This document shows positions 54,299 through 63,548 of a stretch of DNA of 64,000 nt, in pieces. Position 1 is the first letter of the stretch; the number at the start of each line of letters is the position of its first letter. The notes under the pieces were generated by a model that was not told the DNA's origin, did not search any database, and saw only the letters and a list, made by a program, of their open reading frames with translations. The DNA is from Neorhizobium galegae (GTDB lineage: Bacteria; Pseudomonadota; Alphaproteobacteria; Rhizobiales; Rhizobiaceae), in NCBI RefSeq assembly GCF_017877055.1, contig NZ_JAGIPG010000002.1, positions 930,001 through 994,000 of the forward strand. Direction: 5' to 3'. The position numbers and the translations under genes are program-made.

Positions 54299-55300
54299 AT
54301 GACGAAACTGAAAGTGGCGATGATCGGGCTTGGCATGGCGGCGGGGCACCATGCCCGCGCCCTTCTGGAGCTTTCCGACCGGATCGAATGCGTCGCGGCC
54401 TTCAGCCAGACCGCCGCCCGGCGCGAGGCATTCGCGGCAGAATACCCGATCCCCGTGACCGGCGATCTCGATGCGATCTTCGCGGACAAGGCGATCGAGG
54501 CGGTGCTGATCCTCACCCCGCCGAGCAGCCACCTGGAACTCGTCCAGCGATGTGCCACGGCGAAAAAGCATATACTATTGGAAAAGCCGCTCGATATTTC
54601 CTTCGAGCGCTCCGAGGCCATCGTCCGCGCCGCGAAGCAAGCGGGCGTGCTGCTGGCCATGGTGCTGCAGAACCGTTTTCGCTTGGCGGCGCTGAAACTC
54701 GACGAGATCGTCAGATCCGGGCGACTGGGCCAGCTGATCGAGGCATCCGCCGCGATCCGCAACTGGCGCCCGCAGAGCTATTACGACGTCGAGGGCCGAG
54801 GCACGATGGCACGCGACGGCGGCGGCGTGCTGCTGACCCAGGGCATCCACACGATCGACCTGCTGCTGAGCTTCGCCGGCACGCCGAAAGACGTCTCGGC
54901 CTTCGTCCGCACCAGCCCGATCCATTCGATGGAAACCGAGGATCTGGTGACGGCGACCTTCGCCTACGAAAACGGCGCGATAGGCACCCTGAACGCCACC
55001 ACCTGCGCCTATCCTGGCCTTCCCGAACGCATCGAGCTGCTCGGTACCAAAGGCACTGCCGTCTTTACCGGCGACACGCTCAACGCAGCCTTCATGGACG
55101 GAACCAGCGTTATCGAGGGCGGCGAAAAATCCGGCAGCGGGGCCGGGGCCAATCCGATGGCTTTCGGCCACGAAATGCATCGCGCTTTGATGGAGAACTT
55201 CGTGGATGCGATCCGCAACGGCGCGCCGTTGCGCGTCACTGGCGAGGACGCGCTCAAGGCTCACCGCTTCATCGCGGAAATCCTCGCTGCCAGCCGGTAG
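54299..55300 (+). CDS. Gfo/Idh/MocA family oxidoreductase
   Basis: A 333-residue NAD(P)-dependent sugar dehydrogenase. Rossmann start KVAMIGLGMAAGHHARAL, the EKP motif (LLEKPLDIS) with its catalytic Lys, and GGGVLLTQGIHTIDLLL (His) are intact. It could make or use a keto-sugar on the way to mannonate. I chose the ATG at 54299, with GGGGGAGGGGG before it, since the family starts at the Rossmann strand. It is 25 bases after uxuA and is the last gene of the locus. Confidence 0.88.
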   Translation: MTKLKVAMIGLGMAAGHHARALLELSDRIECVAAFSQTAARREAFAAEYPIPVTGDLDAIFADKAIEAVLILTPPSSHLELVQRCATAKKHILLEKPLDISFERSEAIVRAAKQAGVLLAMVLQNRFRLAALKLDEIVRSGRLGQLIEASAAIRNWRPQSYYDVEGRGTMARDGGGVLLTQGIHTIDLLLSFAGTPKDVSAFVRTSPIHSMETEDLVTATFAYENGAIGTLNATTCAYPGLPERIELLGTKGTAVFTGDTLNAAFMDGTSVIEGGEKSGSGAGANPMAFGHEMHRALMENFVDAIRNGAPLRVTGEDALKAHRFIAEILAASR

Positions 55301-55306
55301 GCCGCC

Positions 55307-55624
55307 TCAGAGCCCCGCGGCCTTGCGCAGTTCCTCGGCCATCTTGGCCCGCCAGTCCTTGCCGGACGCCTTGAATTTTTCGAGCACATCCGGATCGAGC
55401 CTGAGGGTTACAGCTACCTTGGGCGCCTCAAGCTTCGGGCGACCACGGGCAGCGATGGCCTGTTCCATTTTCGCCGCGATCTCCGGGAAGACTTCCCGGA
55501 ACGGTCGCGCACTTCTCAGCTCCTCCTCGGTCCAGGGAGGATTGTCCGAGACTTCGTCCCAGTCCTCCTTGGTGTAACCACGGCCAGGGCGGAATTCTTT
55601 CTGTTTCTGGGCCTTGATGTTCAT
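55307..55624 (-). CDS. brnA: BrnA antitoxin
   Basis: A 105-residue antitoxin of the type II BrnT/BrnA system. The C-terminal ribbon-helix-helix part (APKVAVTLRLDPDVLEKFKASGKDWRAKMAEELRK) binds DNA, and the N-terminal part neutralises BrnT. Its start overlaps the brnT stop by 4 bases, and it ends 7 bases from the convergent oxidoreductase gene. Such pairs are self-regulated by the complex. Confidence 0.92.
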   Translation of the reverse strand: MNIKAQKQKEFRPGRGYTKEDWDEVSDNPPWTEEELRSARPFREVFPEIAAKMEQAIAARGRPKLEAPKVAVTLRLDPDVLEKFKASGKDWRAKMAEELRKAAGL

Positions 55625-55869
55625 TGGAGAAGCCTCCTCTCATCCTTTCGGGCGGGGCGCATCGAAATGACAGAAAGCGCTTCCGAGCCGAGTTTCACGA
55701 AGATCGCCGCGACCGCGCCGTCTTTCAGGCGCCCGATGGCTTTCATCCGGCCATTTCTTGCAGGCACAATGGCTGAGGTCAGAAAGAACTCGAAATAAAG
55801 ACCAGCGAAATCGAGATTATGCTTCTCGATATTCGCCAGCCGTTTCGTCTCGTCCCAAATGATCTTCAA
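55621..55869 (-). CDS. brnT: BrnT ribonuclease toxin
   Basis: An 82-residue RelE-like ribonuclease toxin; the pattern KIIWDETKRLANIEKHNLDF (start), GRLKDGAVAAIFVKLG and SVISMRPARKDERR (Arg/Ser/Arg end) is typical. It precedes brnA, the usual order. The start is a TTG at 55869 with a stop codon directly before it and no ribosome site, so expression is likely low. Length fits active family members (about 85-95). Confidence 0.88.
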   Translation of the reverse strand: MKIIWDETKRLANIEKHNLDFAGLYFEFFLTSAIVPARNGRMKAIGRLKDGAVAAIFVKLGSEALSVISMRPARKDERRLLQ

Positions 55870-55958
55870 TTATTATCCGTACACGAAAAATCGCCGCCCG
55901 ACAACGAGCGACGATGGAACGGTCCGAAACCTTCTGCAACCCTAAGGATTGAGGGCGA

Positions 55959-57059
55959 TCAGCAGATCACCGTCTCGGCGATCTTGATGCCGAAACCTTC
56001 GAGGCCGACATAGTGGCGCTCGCTGCGGGTCAATAGCTTGATCGAGGTGACGCCAAGGTCCTTGAGGATCTGCGCGCCAAGGCCGATTTCCAGCCATTCG
56101 CTCTCGCGGGCCTGGGCCTCGGCATGGCCCTCCTGGTCCTGGCGCAGCTTGCGGCCATGATCCTTCTGGCCGACGCCGACCGAACCCTCGCGAAGGTAGA
56201 TAATTACGCCGCGACCCTCTTCCTCGATCTTCGCCATGTAGCGATCGACCGAGCGCTGCGTGCCGAATACATCGCGGGTGACGTTTTCGAGGTGCAGGCG
56301 GACCGGAATATCGACGCCATCACGGATGTCGCCGAAGATCACGGCCACGTGCTGCATCGGGTCCCAGGGCAGCGAATAGGCATGTGCTCTCGCCTTGCCG
56401 TGCGGCGTCTCCACGTCGAACGCCGTCTGCAGCTCGATCAGCGTTTCCTTGCGTTGCCGATAGGCGATCAGGTCGGCGACGGAAACCTGCTTCAGGCCAT
56501 GCTTGGCGGCAAAGTCGGTAACCTGCTGGCCGCGCGTCACCGTGCCGTCGTCGTTGACCAGTTCGCAGATGACGCCGATCGGCGGAAGGCCGGCGAGCCT
56601 GCAGAGGTCGACGGCCGCTTCCGTATGGCCGGAGCGCATCAAGACGCCGCCTTCGCGGGCGATCAGCGGGAAGATATGGCCGGGCCGCACGAAATCGCTC
56701 GGGCCTACATTCGGATTGGCGAGGTTGCGGACGGTAAGCGTCCGGTCCTCGGCGGAAATGCCGGTCGTGGTGCCGTGCTTGAAATCGACGGTGACGGTGA
56801 AGGCCGTCGTGTGTGCGCTGTCGTTTTCCGCCACCATGGCGTTGAGGTTGAGCCGCTTGGCCTCCTCGCGCGGCATCGGGGCGCAGACGATGCCGGACGT
56901 ATGGCGCACGATGAAGGCCATCTTGTCCGGCGTGCAGTGGACGGCGGCGACGATCAGGTCGCCTTCGTTCTCACGGTCGTCGTCATCGGTGACGACGACG
57001 ATTTCGCCGGCTTCGAAGGCGCGGAGGGCGTCGACGACGCGCTTCTGATCATAGGCCAT
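55959..57059 (-). CDS. ribB: 3,4-dihydroxy-2-butanone-4-phosphate synthase with inactive GTP cyclohydrolase II-like domain (RibBX type)
   Basis: A 366-residue protein for riboflavin synthesis. The N-terminal RibB half (about 1-205) is intact: DDDDRENEGDLI, GHTEAAVDLCRLAG and the ICELVNDDG motif. The C-terminal half has the GTP cyclohydrolase II fold but lost its zinc cysteines: the region corresponding to RVHSEC-x-TGDVFGSLRCDC reads RLHLENVTRDVFGTQRSVDR here. So only ribulose-5-phosphate conversion is expected; GTP cyclohydrolase II must lie elsewhere. It follows aroC with a 12-base gap on the same strand. Confidence 0.93.
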   Translation of the reverse strand: MAYDQKRVVDALRAFEAGEIVVVTDDDDRENEGDLIVAAVHCTPDKMAFIVRHTSGIVCAPMPREEAKRLNLNAMVAENDSAHTTAFTVTVDFKHGTTTGISAEDRTLTVRNLANPNVGPSDFVRPGHIFPLIAREGGVLMRSGHTEAAVDLCRLAGLPPIGVICELVNDDGTVTRGQQVTDFAAKHGLKQVSVADLIAYRQRKETLIELQTAFDVETPHGKARAHAYSLPWDPMQHVAVIFGDIRDGVDIPVRLHLENVTRDVFGTQRSVDRYMAKIEEEGRGVIIYLREGSVGVGQKDHGRKLRQDQEGHAEAQARESEWLEIGLGAQILKDLGVTSIKLLTRSERHYVGLEGFGIKIAETVIC

Positions 57060-57071
57060 GGATGTCGTTTC

Positions 57072-58184
57072 CTAGAGATGTCGGCCGGAGTGACTGTGGC
57101 CAGTCTGAGCCCGGTCTCGGAGATAATGATCGGCAATCGCGCATGCAACCATCGCTTCGCCGATCGGTACGGCGCGGATGCCGACGCAAGGGTCGTGGCG
57201 GCCCTTGGTGCGCACCTCGACATTGTTGCCGTCGACGTCGATCGAACGCTGCTCGGTGAGAATGGATGAGGTCGGCTTGATCGCAAATCGGGCGACCACC
57301 GCCTCGCCGGTCGAGATGCCGCCGAGAACGCCGCCTGCATGGTTGGAAAGGAAGATGCGCTTGCCGTCATTACCCATGCGCATCTCGTCGGCATCTTCCT
57401 CGCCGGAAAGCTCCGCGACGCCGAAGCCGTCGCCGATCTCTACGCCCTTGACGGCGTTGATCGACATCAGCAGACCGGCGATATCCTGGTCGAGTTTGCC
57501 ATAGACCGGCGCGCCGAGGCCGGCGGGAACGCCTTCTGCGATTACCTCGACGACGGCGCCGATCGAGGAGCCGGCCTTGCGGATGCCGTCGAGATAGTCT
57601 TCCCAGACGGGCACCATCGCCGCATCCGGGCAGAAGAACGGGTTCTGGCTGACCTGATCCCAATCCCAGTTGGCGCGGTCTATTTTATGCTTGCCGATCT
57701 GGATCAGCGCGGCGCGGACGTTCAAGCCCGGCACGACTTTGCGGGCAAGCGCCCCGGCGGCGACACGGGCCGCCGTTTCTCGGGCGGAGGAGCGACCGCC
57801 GCCGCGATAGTCGCGGATGCCGTATTTGACGTCATAGGTATAGTCCGCGTGGCCGGGGCGGTAGCGGCGGGCGATCTCGCCGTAATCCTTGGAGCGCTGG
57901 TCGGTATTCTCGATCAGCATGGAGATCGGCGTGCCGGTCGAGATCATCGTCTCGCCGTCGGCATCCATCATCACGCCGGAGAGCACCTTGACGATGTCGT
58001 CCTCGCGCCGCTGCGTCACGAACCGCGACTGGCCGGGCTTGCGCTTGTCCATCCAGGCCTGGATTTCCGCAAGCGTGAAGCGGATGCCGGGCGGGCAGCC
58101 ATCGACGATGCAGCCGAGTGCCGGACCATGACTTTCACCCCAGGTGGTGATGCGGAAAAGATGACCGAACGTGTTGTGCGACAT
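57072..58184 (-). CDS. aroC: Chorismate synthase
   Basis: Last step of the shikimate pathway: makes chorismate from EPSP with reduced FMN. The 370 residues are standard; the start [20 protein letters not shown] and the internal [30 protein letters not shown] and [10 protein letters not shown] motifs are all present. I chose the ATG at 58184, where the family begins; a frame to 58226 adds 14 residues. Leads the aroC-ribB transcript. Confidence 0.97.
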   Translation of the reverse strand: MSHNTFGHLFRITTWGESHGPALGCIVDGCPPGIRFTLAEIQAWMDKRKPGQSRFVTQRREDDIVKVLSGVMMDADGETMISTGTPISMLIENTDQRSKDYGEIARRYRPGHADYTYDVKYGIRDYRGGGRSSARETAARVAAGALARKVVPGLNVRAALIQIGKHKIDRANWDWDQVSQNPFFCPDAAMVPVWEDYLDGIRKAGSSIGAVVEVIAEGVPAGLGAPVYGKLDQDIAGLLMSINAVKGVEIGDGFGVAELSGEEDADEMRMGNDGKRIFLSNHAGGVLGGISTGEAVVARFAIKPTSSILTEQRSIDVDGNNVEVRTKGRHDPCVGIRAVPIGEAMVACAIADHYLRDRAQTGHSHSGRHL

Positions 58185-58317
58185 GGCGTGACAAGACCAG
58201 CTGTGGCGGAGTTGGCCTTCCGCCAACTACTGACGCGGCTGTCATATGGAAAAGGTTGCCGGGCGACAAGTCTTTCTTGGCGGAACGGTCGCGCCGGAAT
58301 GGTGAACAATGCCGGCC

Positions 58318-61300
58318 CTAGGCGGCCTTGCGCCAGCCAGCATGCGCAGCCTGGGTGAAATCGTTGAAGGAAAGCGGCCGGGCGAAGGCGTAACCCTGCA
58401 AGAGATCGCAGCCGAGTTCGCGCAAAAGGCTCGCATGCTGCATGGTCTCGACCCCTTCCGCCACGGTTTCCACGCCGAGCGAACGGGCGATGTCGATGAT
58501 CGAGCGCACCAGCGCCCGTTCCTGCGGCGAGGTCAGGATCGGCATGACGAGCTGGCGGTCGATCTTCAGCCGTTTCGGCTTCAGCTTCAGAAGGCTGACG
58601 ATCGAGGTATGGCCGGTGCCGAAATCGTCGATCTCGATATCGATGCCGAGCTCCTTGATCCGCTCGAGATTGCCGGCCGCCGATGCTTCGCTCTCGTCGA
58701 GGAAAATCGATTCCACCAGCTCGAACGAGATTTCGCCGGGCGTGATCGCCAGCGTCTGCAGCGTGTCGATCAGCGTCTCGTCATGCAGGCGCTTCGCAGA
58801 GACGTTGACGGACACTTTCGGCACTCGAATGCCGAGTGCCGCCCAGCGCATCTTGTCCTTCAGCACCGTCTGGAGCACGATATGGTCGAGCGCGGCGGAC
58901 ACATTGAGGTCTTCGGCGATCTTCAGGAACCGATCGGGCGCGAGAATTCCGTGATGCGGATGGTTCCAGCGGATCAGAGCCTCGACGCCGGTCAGCTGGT
59001 TGGTGCGGGCATCGAACTGCGGCTGGTAGAAGGTGATGAATTCGTCATTGTCGATGCCGGCCAGCACCTCGTCGGCGGTGCGCTTGTGGCTGACGATCTC
59101 GGCCTGCAGGTTCTGCGTGAAGAACTCGTGTCGGTTGCGGCCCATGCCTTTCGCCCGGTAGAGCGCGATATCGGCGTTGACGAGCGTGCGGCGGGCATCG
59201 ACATTCATGCCGCTTGCCTGGGCGATGCCGATGGATACGCCGCAGCGGCAGGCGAAACCTTCGAAATCGGTCGGCTGGTGGAATTCCGCGATGATGCGCT
59301 GGGCGAGCTGGCCTATCTCTTCGGCGCTGGAATTGCCGGTGGCGAGAATCACGAATTCGTCGCCGCCGATACGTGCGACGATATCGCTGCCGCGGACGTT
59401 GCGGGATAGGATGCGCGAGGCGTGCACGAGCATCGCGTCGCCCGCCGCATGGCCGAGCGTGTCGTTGATCTGCTTGAAGCGGTCGAGATCGAGATGCAAG
59501 ATCGAGAACTTCTGGCGCTCGGTATGGCTGGAGCGCGACAGCCGGTCGAGTTCCATATCCAGCTTGCGGCGGTTGGCCAGCAGTGTCAGCGGGTCATGCA
59601 GGGAATTATGCTCGATCCGGCTTTTGGCGAGTTCGAGTTCTGCGTTCTTGGCATCAGCCTCGTCCTTGGCGGCCTTCAACTCGCGCGTCAGAATAGCGTC
59701 CTGGGTGACGTCGAAGGCGATGCCCACCACCTTTTTGGATCCGTCGCGCGCCTTATGCATCTTGCCGACGGAGCGGATGTAGCGGATCGAGCCATCCGCC
59801 TGGGGCACGCGCACGACCAGCGCATCCGGCCGGAAGTTCTCCGTGAAATGATAGGAGCTGAGTTTGGCGAGCTCCCGGTCGTCGGGATGGATGAGTTCGA
59901 TCCAGTCATCGACCCGGACGAAGCCGTCGGTGAAGGGGATGCCGTGCAGCTGGCACATGCGGGCATCCCAGGTATCGACCCGGGTTGCCGGATTCGATTC
60001 CCAGATGCCGCAATTATAGGAGTCGAGCGCAAGGTCGAGCTTGGTCGACAGCTCTTCCAGGTCCTGCTCCCGGTTCGACAATTCATCGAGCGCAAGCTCC
60101 AGCTCGGCATTCTTGATGTCGGTATTTTCCTTGGCGTTGCGCAGCGTCTGCGTCATCACCACATCGCCGGTAACATCCCAGACGATGCCGGTGGTCCGCA
60201 GGGTGCCGTCGGCGTTGCGATAGTTCGCACCCGCGGACCTCAGATATCGCAGCGTGCCGTCCGGCAACTGCACCCGATAGGTCTCGGTGCAAGGCGTTTT
60301 GCTGGAGGCGCAGTCAACGAAGTGTGTCTCGGCCGCCGTCCGGTCGGGCGGATAGATCGATCCCAGCCAGTCGTAGAGACGATTGCCTTCGCTGGCCGCG
60401 GGCTTGTCGTGCAGCCCGGCGGCGCGGCTGTCCCAGAACAGACTGTTGCTGTTGCCCGTCACCTCCCAGATGCCGATATTGGAGGCTTCCATGGCAAGGT
60501 TGAAGCGTTGTGACAGCTCGATGAGATTGAGTTCACGCGCTTTCAATGCATCGATATTGCGGTTGCGCTCCGAGATCAGCGAGGTGGCGATGAAGATCGG
60601 CACGATCACCGCGAGTGCGGCAATCACGATGGCGAGGCGGATCCCGAGCTGACTGGGTGGCACGATGTCCCAGCCGGAACGAGGAGCGGCGAGGAGCGTC
60701 CAGTTGGCGCCGCCGACAGGCACCGTCCATTTCATTGGAGACTGGTCCTCGATGGAGTCATTGCCGAAGAAGGCGAAATATTCCGGCCTGTCCACGTCCC
60801 GTAAAACGACGTTCAGCCACTCGAGATTGATCAGGTTCGGTTTCGTCGCTGTCGCGGGGGAGAAGGTGACGCCGGACGCCTCCATCAGGCCCTGCTTGTC
60901 GATCAGCACGGCGATGGCGCCCCAGAGGTCGGTGCCGTCCTCTTCCTTCGGCACCGGCACGACCAAGGTCAGGTGTTCCTCCTGGCTGCCGCTCAGCAGT
61001 GATACACGGTTGCGGCCGCTAACGGATTTCAGGTCGTTTGCAAGGCGCGGGATATCAATCTCGCCGACCTTGCCTGGCGTACCACCGGCAATGCCGTCGC
61101 GCGTGATCAACTGGGCAAACTCAAAATTGGGCGCGACCGCGACGGCGGAAAAATGGGTTCCCTCGCCAAGTTCCTTGTCAACGTAGTGCTTGAACTCAGC
61201 CGTTGAGCCCTCCGCGTCTTCCCTCAGGGCGTGAACCAGATGGGCAGCGGCAGCGGTGTCGGTCTCCACGCGTGCAATGAGGCGCCGCGCCAACAGGCCG

Positions 61301-61509
61301 GCAACTTTTTCCGTCGTCGTTCGAAGTTCGCTGCGAAAGCCTTCGCTATAACGTTGGTCGACGATCACGCCGATCAATATTACCGTAAAGGCGATGACGA
61401 ATGCGATTGCCGTCGGGGCCTTGGTGCTGCGCGCGAGGCGCAGTGATTTGGAACCGGACGACGGCCAGAATTTCACGAGCGCAAACCTTCTCATTAACCT
61501 CTGTGGCAT
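58318..61509 (-). CDS. Membrane GGDEF/EAL protein with PAS domains
   Basis: A 1063-residue c-di-GMP enzyme: TM1 (about 35-53), a periplasmic sensor region of about 250 residues (CHASE-like), TM2 (about 305-325), two PAS domains (about 340-600), GGDEF (715-719, GGDEF intact with an RGSD inhibitory site five residues before), and EAL (E843; NVSAKRL, DDFGTGHTS, EGVE present). Both activities look possible, so the balance may depend on the sensed signal. Monocistronic, divergent from the DUF1344 gene. Confidence 0.93.
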   Translation of the reverse strand: MPQRLMRRFALVKFWPSSGSKSLRLARSTKAPTAIAFVIAFTVILIGVIVDQRYSEGFRSELRTTTEKVAGLLARRLIARVETDTAAAAHLVHALREDAEGSTAEFKHYVDKELGEGTHFSAVAVAPNFEFAQLITRDGIAGGTPGKVGEIDIPRLANDLKSVSGRNRVSLLSGSQEEHLTLVVPVPKEEDGTDLWGAIAVLIDKQGLMEASGVTFSPATATKPNLINLEWLNVVLRDVDRPEYFAFFGNDSIEDQSPMKWTVPVGGANWTLLAAPRSGWDIVPPSQLGIRLAIVIAALAVIVPIFIATSLISERNRNIDALKARELNLIELSQRFNLAMEASNIGIWEVTGNSNSLFWDSRAAGLHDKPAASEGNRLYDWLGSIYPPDRTAAETHFVDCASSKTPCTETYRVQLPDGTLRYLRSAGANYRNADGTLRTTGIVWDVTGDVVMTQTLRNAKENTDIKNAELELALDELSNREQDLEELSTKLDLALDSYNCGIWESNPATRVDTWDARMCQLHGIPFTDGFVRVDDWIELIHPDDRELAKLSSYHFTENFRPDALVVRVPQADGSIRYIRSVGKMHKARDGSKKVVGIAFDVTQDAILTRELKAAKDEADAKNAELELAKSRIEHNSLHDPLTLLANRRKLDMELDRLSRSSHTERQKFSILHLDLDRFKQINDTLGHAAGDAMLVHASRILSRNVRGSDIVARIGGDEFVILATGNSSAEEIGQLAQRIIAEFHQPTDFEGFACRCGVSIGIAQASGMNVDARRTLVNADIALYRAKGMGRNRHEFFTQNLQAEIVSHKRTADEVLAGIDNDEFITFYQPQFDARTNQLTGVEALIRWNHPHHGILAPDRFLKIAEDLNVSAALDHIVLQTVLKDKMRWAALGIRVPKVSVNVSAKRLHDETLIDTLQTLAITPGEISFELVESIFLDESEASAAGNLERIKELGIDIEIDDFGTGHTSIVSLLKLKPKRLKIDRQLVMPILTSPQERALVRSIIDIARSLGVETVAEGVETMQHASLLRELGCDLLQGYAFARPLSFNDFTQAAHAGWRKAA

Positions 61510-61774
61510 GATCGAACAGCCTATGGGGCGGGGGTTAATTTACGCTTTCACCATACCCTACAAACTTTGGCGCGATTTATTGTACGAATACTTTGAATGG
61601 TTTGCGGACGTGACCGGTTTGATCGCCACGCGGCCTCCGCGTCTTGGAAAAGCGTTAACTATCAGCTGATTACTTATACGGAAAATGTCATGGTGCCGGG
61701 CGATTTTCGCCACAATCAGGAGGCTATCTGTGCGTCGAAACGAGACATTACCGACCTCATCGAGGCTTCCGACC

Positions 61775-62035
61775 ATGCGCATCCTGATTGCTGCTCTGCT
61801 TGCCACGGCCAGCGTCTTTTCGCCCCTCAACAGTTGGGCGCAAAGTGCCGACGTCGAAGCCACGATCAAGGCCGTCGACGCGAAGGCGCTCAACTTCACG
61901 CTCGACGATGGAAAGACCTACAAGGTGCCCGAGGAGTTCAATTTCGAGGGCTTGAAGGCCGGCGTCAAAGTGCTCGTCTTCTACACGGTTGTCGATGGCA
62001 ACCGCGTCGTCGACGATCTCCAGATCGTTCAGTAA
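61775..62035 (+). CDS. DUF1344 exported small protein
   Basis: An 86-residue periplasmic protein: signal peptide (MRILIAALLATASVFSPLNSWA) and a small beta-barrel-like body (ATIKAVDAKALNFTLDDGKTYKVPEEF) typical of DUF1344, a rhizobial family of unknown role. An in-frame GTG at 61730 has a strong AGGAGG site and would lengthen the N-terminus by 15 residues; I kept the ATG because it leaves a normal signal peptide, but the GTG start cannot be excluded. Confidence 0.82.
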   Translation: MRILIAALLATASVFSPLNSWAQSADVEATIKAVDAKALNFTLDDGKTYKVPEEFNFEGLKAGVKVLVFYTVVDGNRVVDDLQIVQ

Positions 62036-62091
62036 TATTGCGGAATTAGCGAAGTATAATTTAGAATATCTGCTGCGCCGTTTCAGTCCCG

Positions 62092-62679
62092 TCAGAGCCA
62101 TTCGATCCGGTTGTTGCGGGTATCGACCTCAAGGATGCGGTCCTGCGGGGTCGGAACGGTGGCCGCCTCGTCTTCGTCGAGGTTTCCGATCAGCCGGAAG
62201 AGCGAGCGGATCACCCCGCCATGGCTGACGCAGACGGTCGGGCCGTCGAGGGATTGCAGCCATGCGCCGATCCGCCAGCAGAGGATCTCATAGCTCTCGG
62301 CAGACGCCCCCGGCGGGATGAAACTCCACTTCTGCTCGGCCCGGGCGGTGAGCCGGTCCGGAGAAATGTGGCTGATTTCATCGAGGGTGTAGCCTTCCCA
62401 GTCGCCGAAGGAGACTTCGACCAGCCGTTCGTCGGTTTCGTAAGCGAGGGGATCGAGGCCCATGGCGCTTCGTAGCCGTTCCATGGTTTCGCGGGTACGC
62501 GACAGGGGGCTGGCGATGAAGCGGAAACCGTCGGCTGCGCCGATCATCTCGCGCAGCCGCTCGCCGTTCCGCGTTGCCTGGGAACGGCCGAGCGCATTGA
62601 GCGGAATGTCCTGCTGGCCCTGGAGCCGGCCCTCGGCATTCCAGTCCGTCTGCCCGTGGCGGATCATGTAGATGAGCAC
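62092..62679 (-). CDS. Histidine phosphatase family protein (phosphoglycerate mutase-like)
   Basis: A 195-residue phosphatase of the PGM superfamily. The catalytic His motif is IRHGQTDWN, with the second His in VSHGGVIRSL; ASPLSRTRETMERL completes the site. The 195-residue size favours a phosphatase over a true mutase. The start is a GTG at 62679 with AGGGA before it; an upstream reading to 62733 overlaps the fabI gene end. It follows fabI by 22 bases on the same strand. Confidence 0.9.
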   Translation of the reverse strand: MLIYMIRHGQTDWNAEGRLQGQQDIPLNALGRSQATRNGERLREMIGAADGFRFIASPLSRTRETMERLRSAMGLDPLAYETDERLVEVSFGDWEGYTLDEISHISPDRLTARAEQKWSFIPPGASAESYEILCWRIGAWLQSLDGPTVCVSHGGVIRSLFRLIGNLDEDEAATVPTPQDRILEVDTRNNRIEWL

Positions 62680-62701
62680 GGCAGACGTCCCTGGAAGAGC
62701 A

Positions 62702-63520
62702 TCAGTCCTTGATGACCGAAATGTCCGGCGCATCGACGGCCTTCATGCCGACGACATGGTAGCCGCTGTCGGCGTGATGGGTTTCGCCGGTGACGGAGCG
62801 CGACAGGTCGGACAGCATGTAGAGGCCGACATCGCCCACTTCCTCGATGGTGACGGTACGGCGCAGCGGCGCATTGTATTCGTTCCACTTGAGGATGTAG
62901 CGGAAGTCGCCGATGCCGGAAGCGGCAAGCGTCTTGATCGGCCCGGCCGAGATCGCGTTGACGCGGATGTTCTTCGGACCCAGATCGACGGCGAGATATT
63001 TGACGCTGGCTTCGAGCGCAGCCTTTGCGACGCCCATGACGTTGTAGTTCGGCATGACCTTTTCGGCACCATAATAGGTGAGGGTCAGCATCGAGCCGCC
63101 ATCGGTCATCAGCTTTTCCGCCCGCCTTGCGACGGACGTAAAGGAATAGACCGAGATCTGCATCGTCTTGGCGAAATTGTCCGCCGAGGTATCGACGTAA
63201 CGGCCTGTCAGCTCGTCCTTGTCGGAAAAACCGATCGCATGCACCAGGAAGTCGATCTTGCCCCAGTGCTTTTCGAGATTGGCGAAGACTTCGTCGATGG
63301 TCGATTCGTCGCCGACGTCGCAATGGCCGGCCATGTAGGCGCCAAGTTCGGCGGCGAGCGGCTCAACGCGCTTCTTGAGTGCATCGCCCTGGTAGGTGAA
63401 CGCGACTTCCCCCCCATGCTGGTGGATAGCCTTGGCAATGCCCCACGCGATCGAACGGTTGTTGGCAACGCCCATGATGAGACCGCGTTTGCCTGCCATG
63501 AGGCCGGAAGCCTGAACCAT
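62702..63520 (-). CDS. fabI: Enoyl-[acyl-carrier-protein] reductase (NADH)
   Basis: Reduces enoyl-ACP in each round of fatty-acid elongation. The 272-residue short-chain dehydrogenase fold shows GVANNRSIAWGIAKAIHQHG (cofactor), the Y-x6-K catalytic pair in YNVMGVAKAALE, and LAVDLGPKNIRVNAISAGPIKTLAASGI, as in FabI-1. An AGGGGA site precedes the ATG. An inverted repeat lies 29 bases upstream. Confidence 0.97.
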   Translation of the reverse strand: MVQASGLMAGKRGLIMGVANNRSIAWGIAKAIHQHGGEVAFTYQGDALKKRVEPLAAELGAYMAGHCDVGDESTIDEVFANLEKHWGKIDFLVHAIGFSDKDELTGRYVDTSADNFAKTMQISVYSFTSVARRAEKLMTDGGSMLTLTYYGAEKVMPNYNVMGVAKAALEASVKYLAVDLGPKNIRVNAISAGPIKTLAASGIGDFRYILKWNEYNAPLRRTVTIEEVGDVGLYMLSDLSRSVTGETHHADSGYHVVGMKAVDAPDISVIKD

Positions 63521-63548
63521 ACATAGTCCCCTGATACCTTAGATGAAC

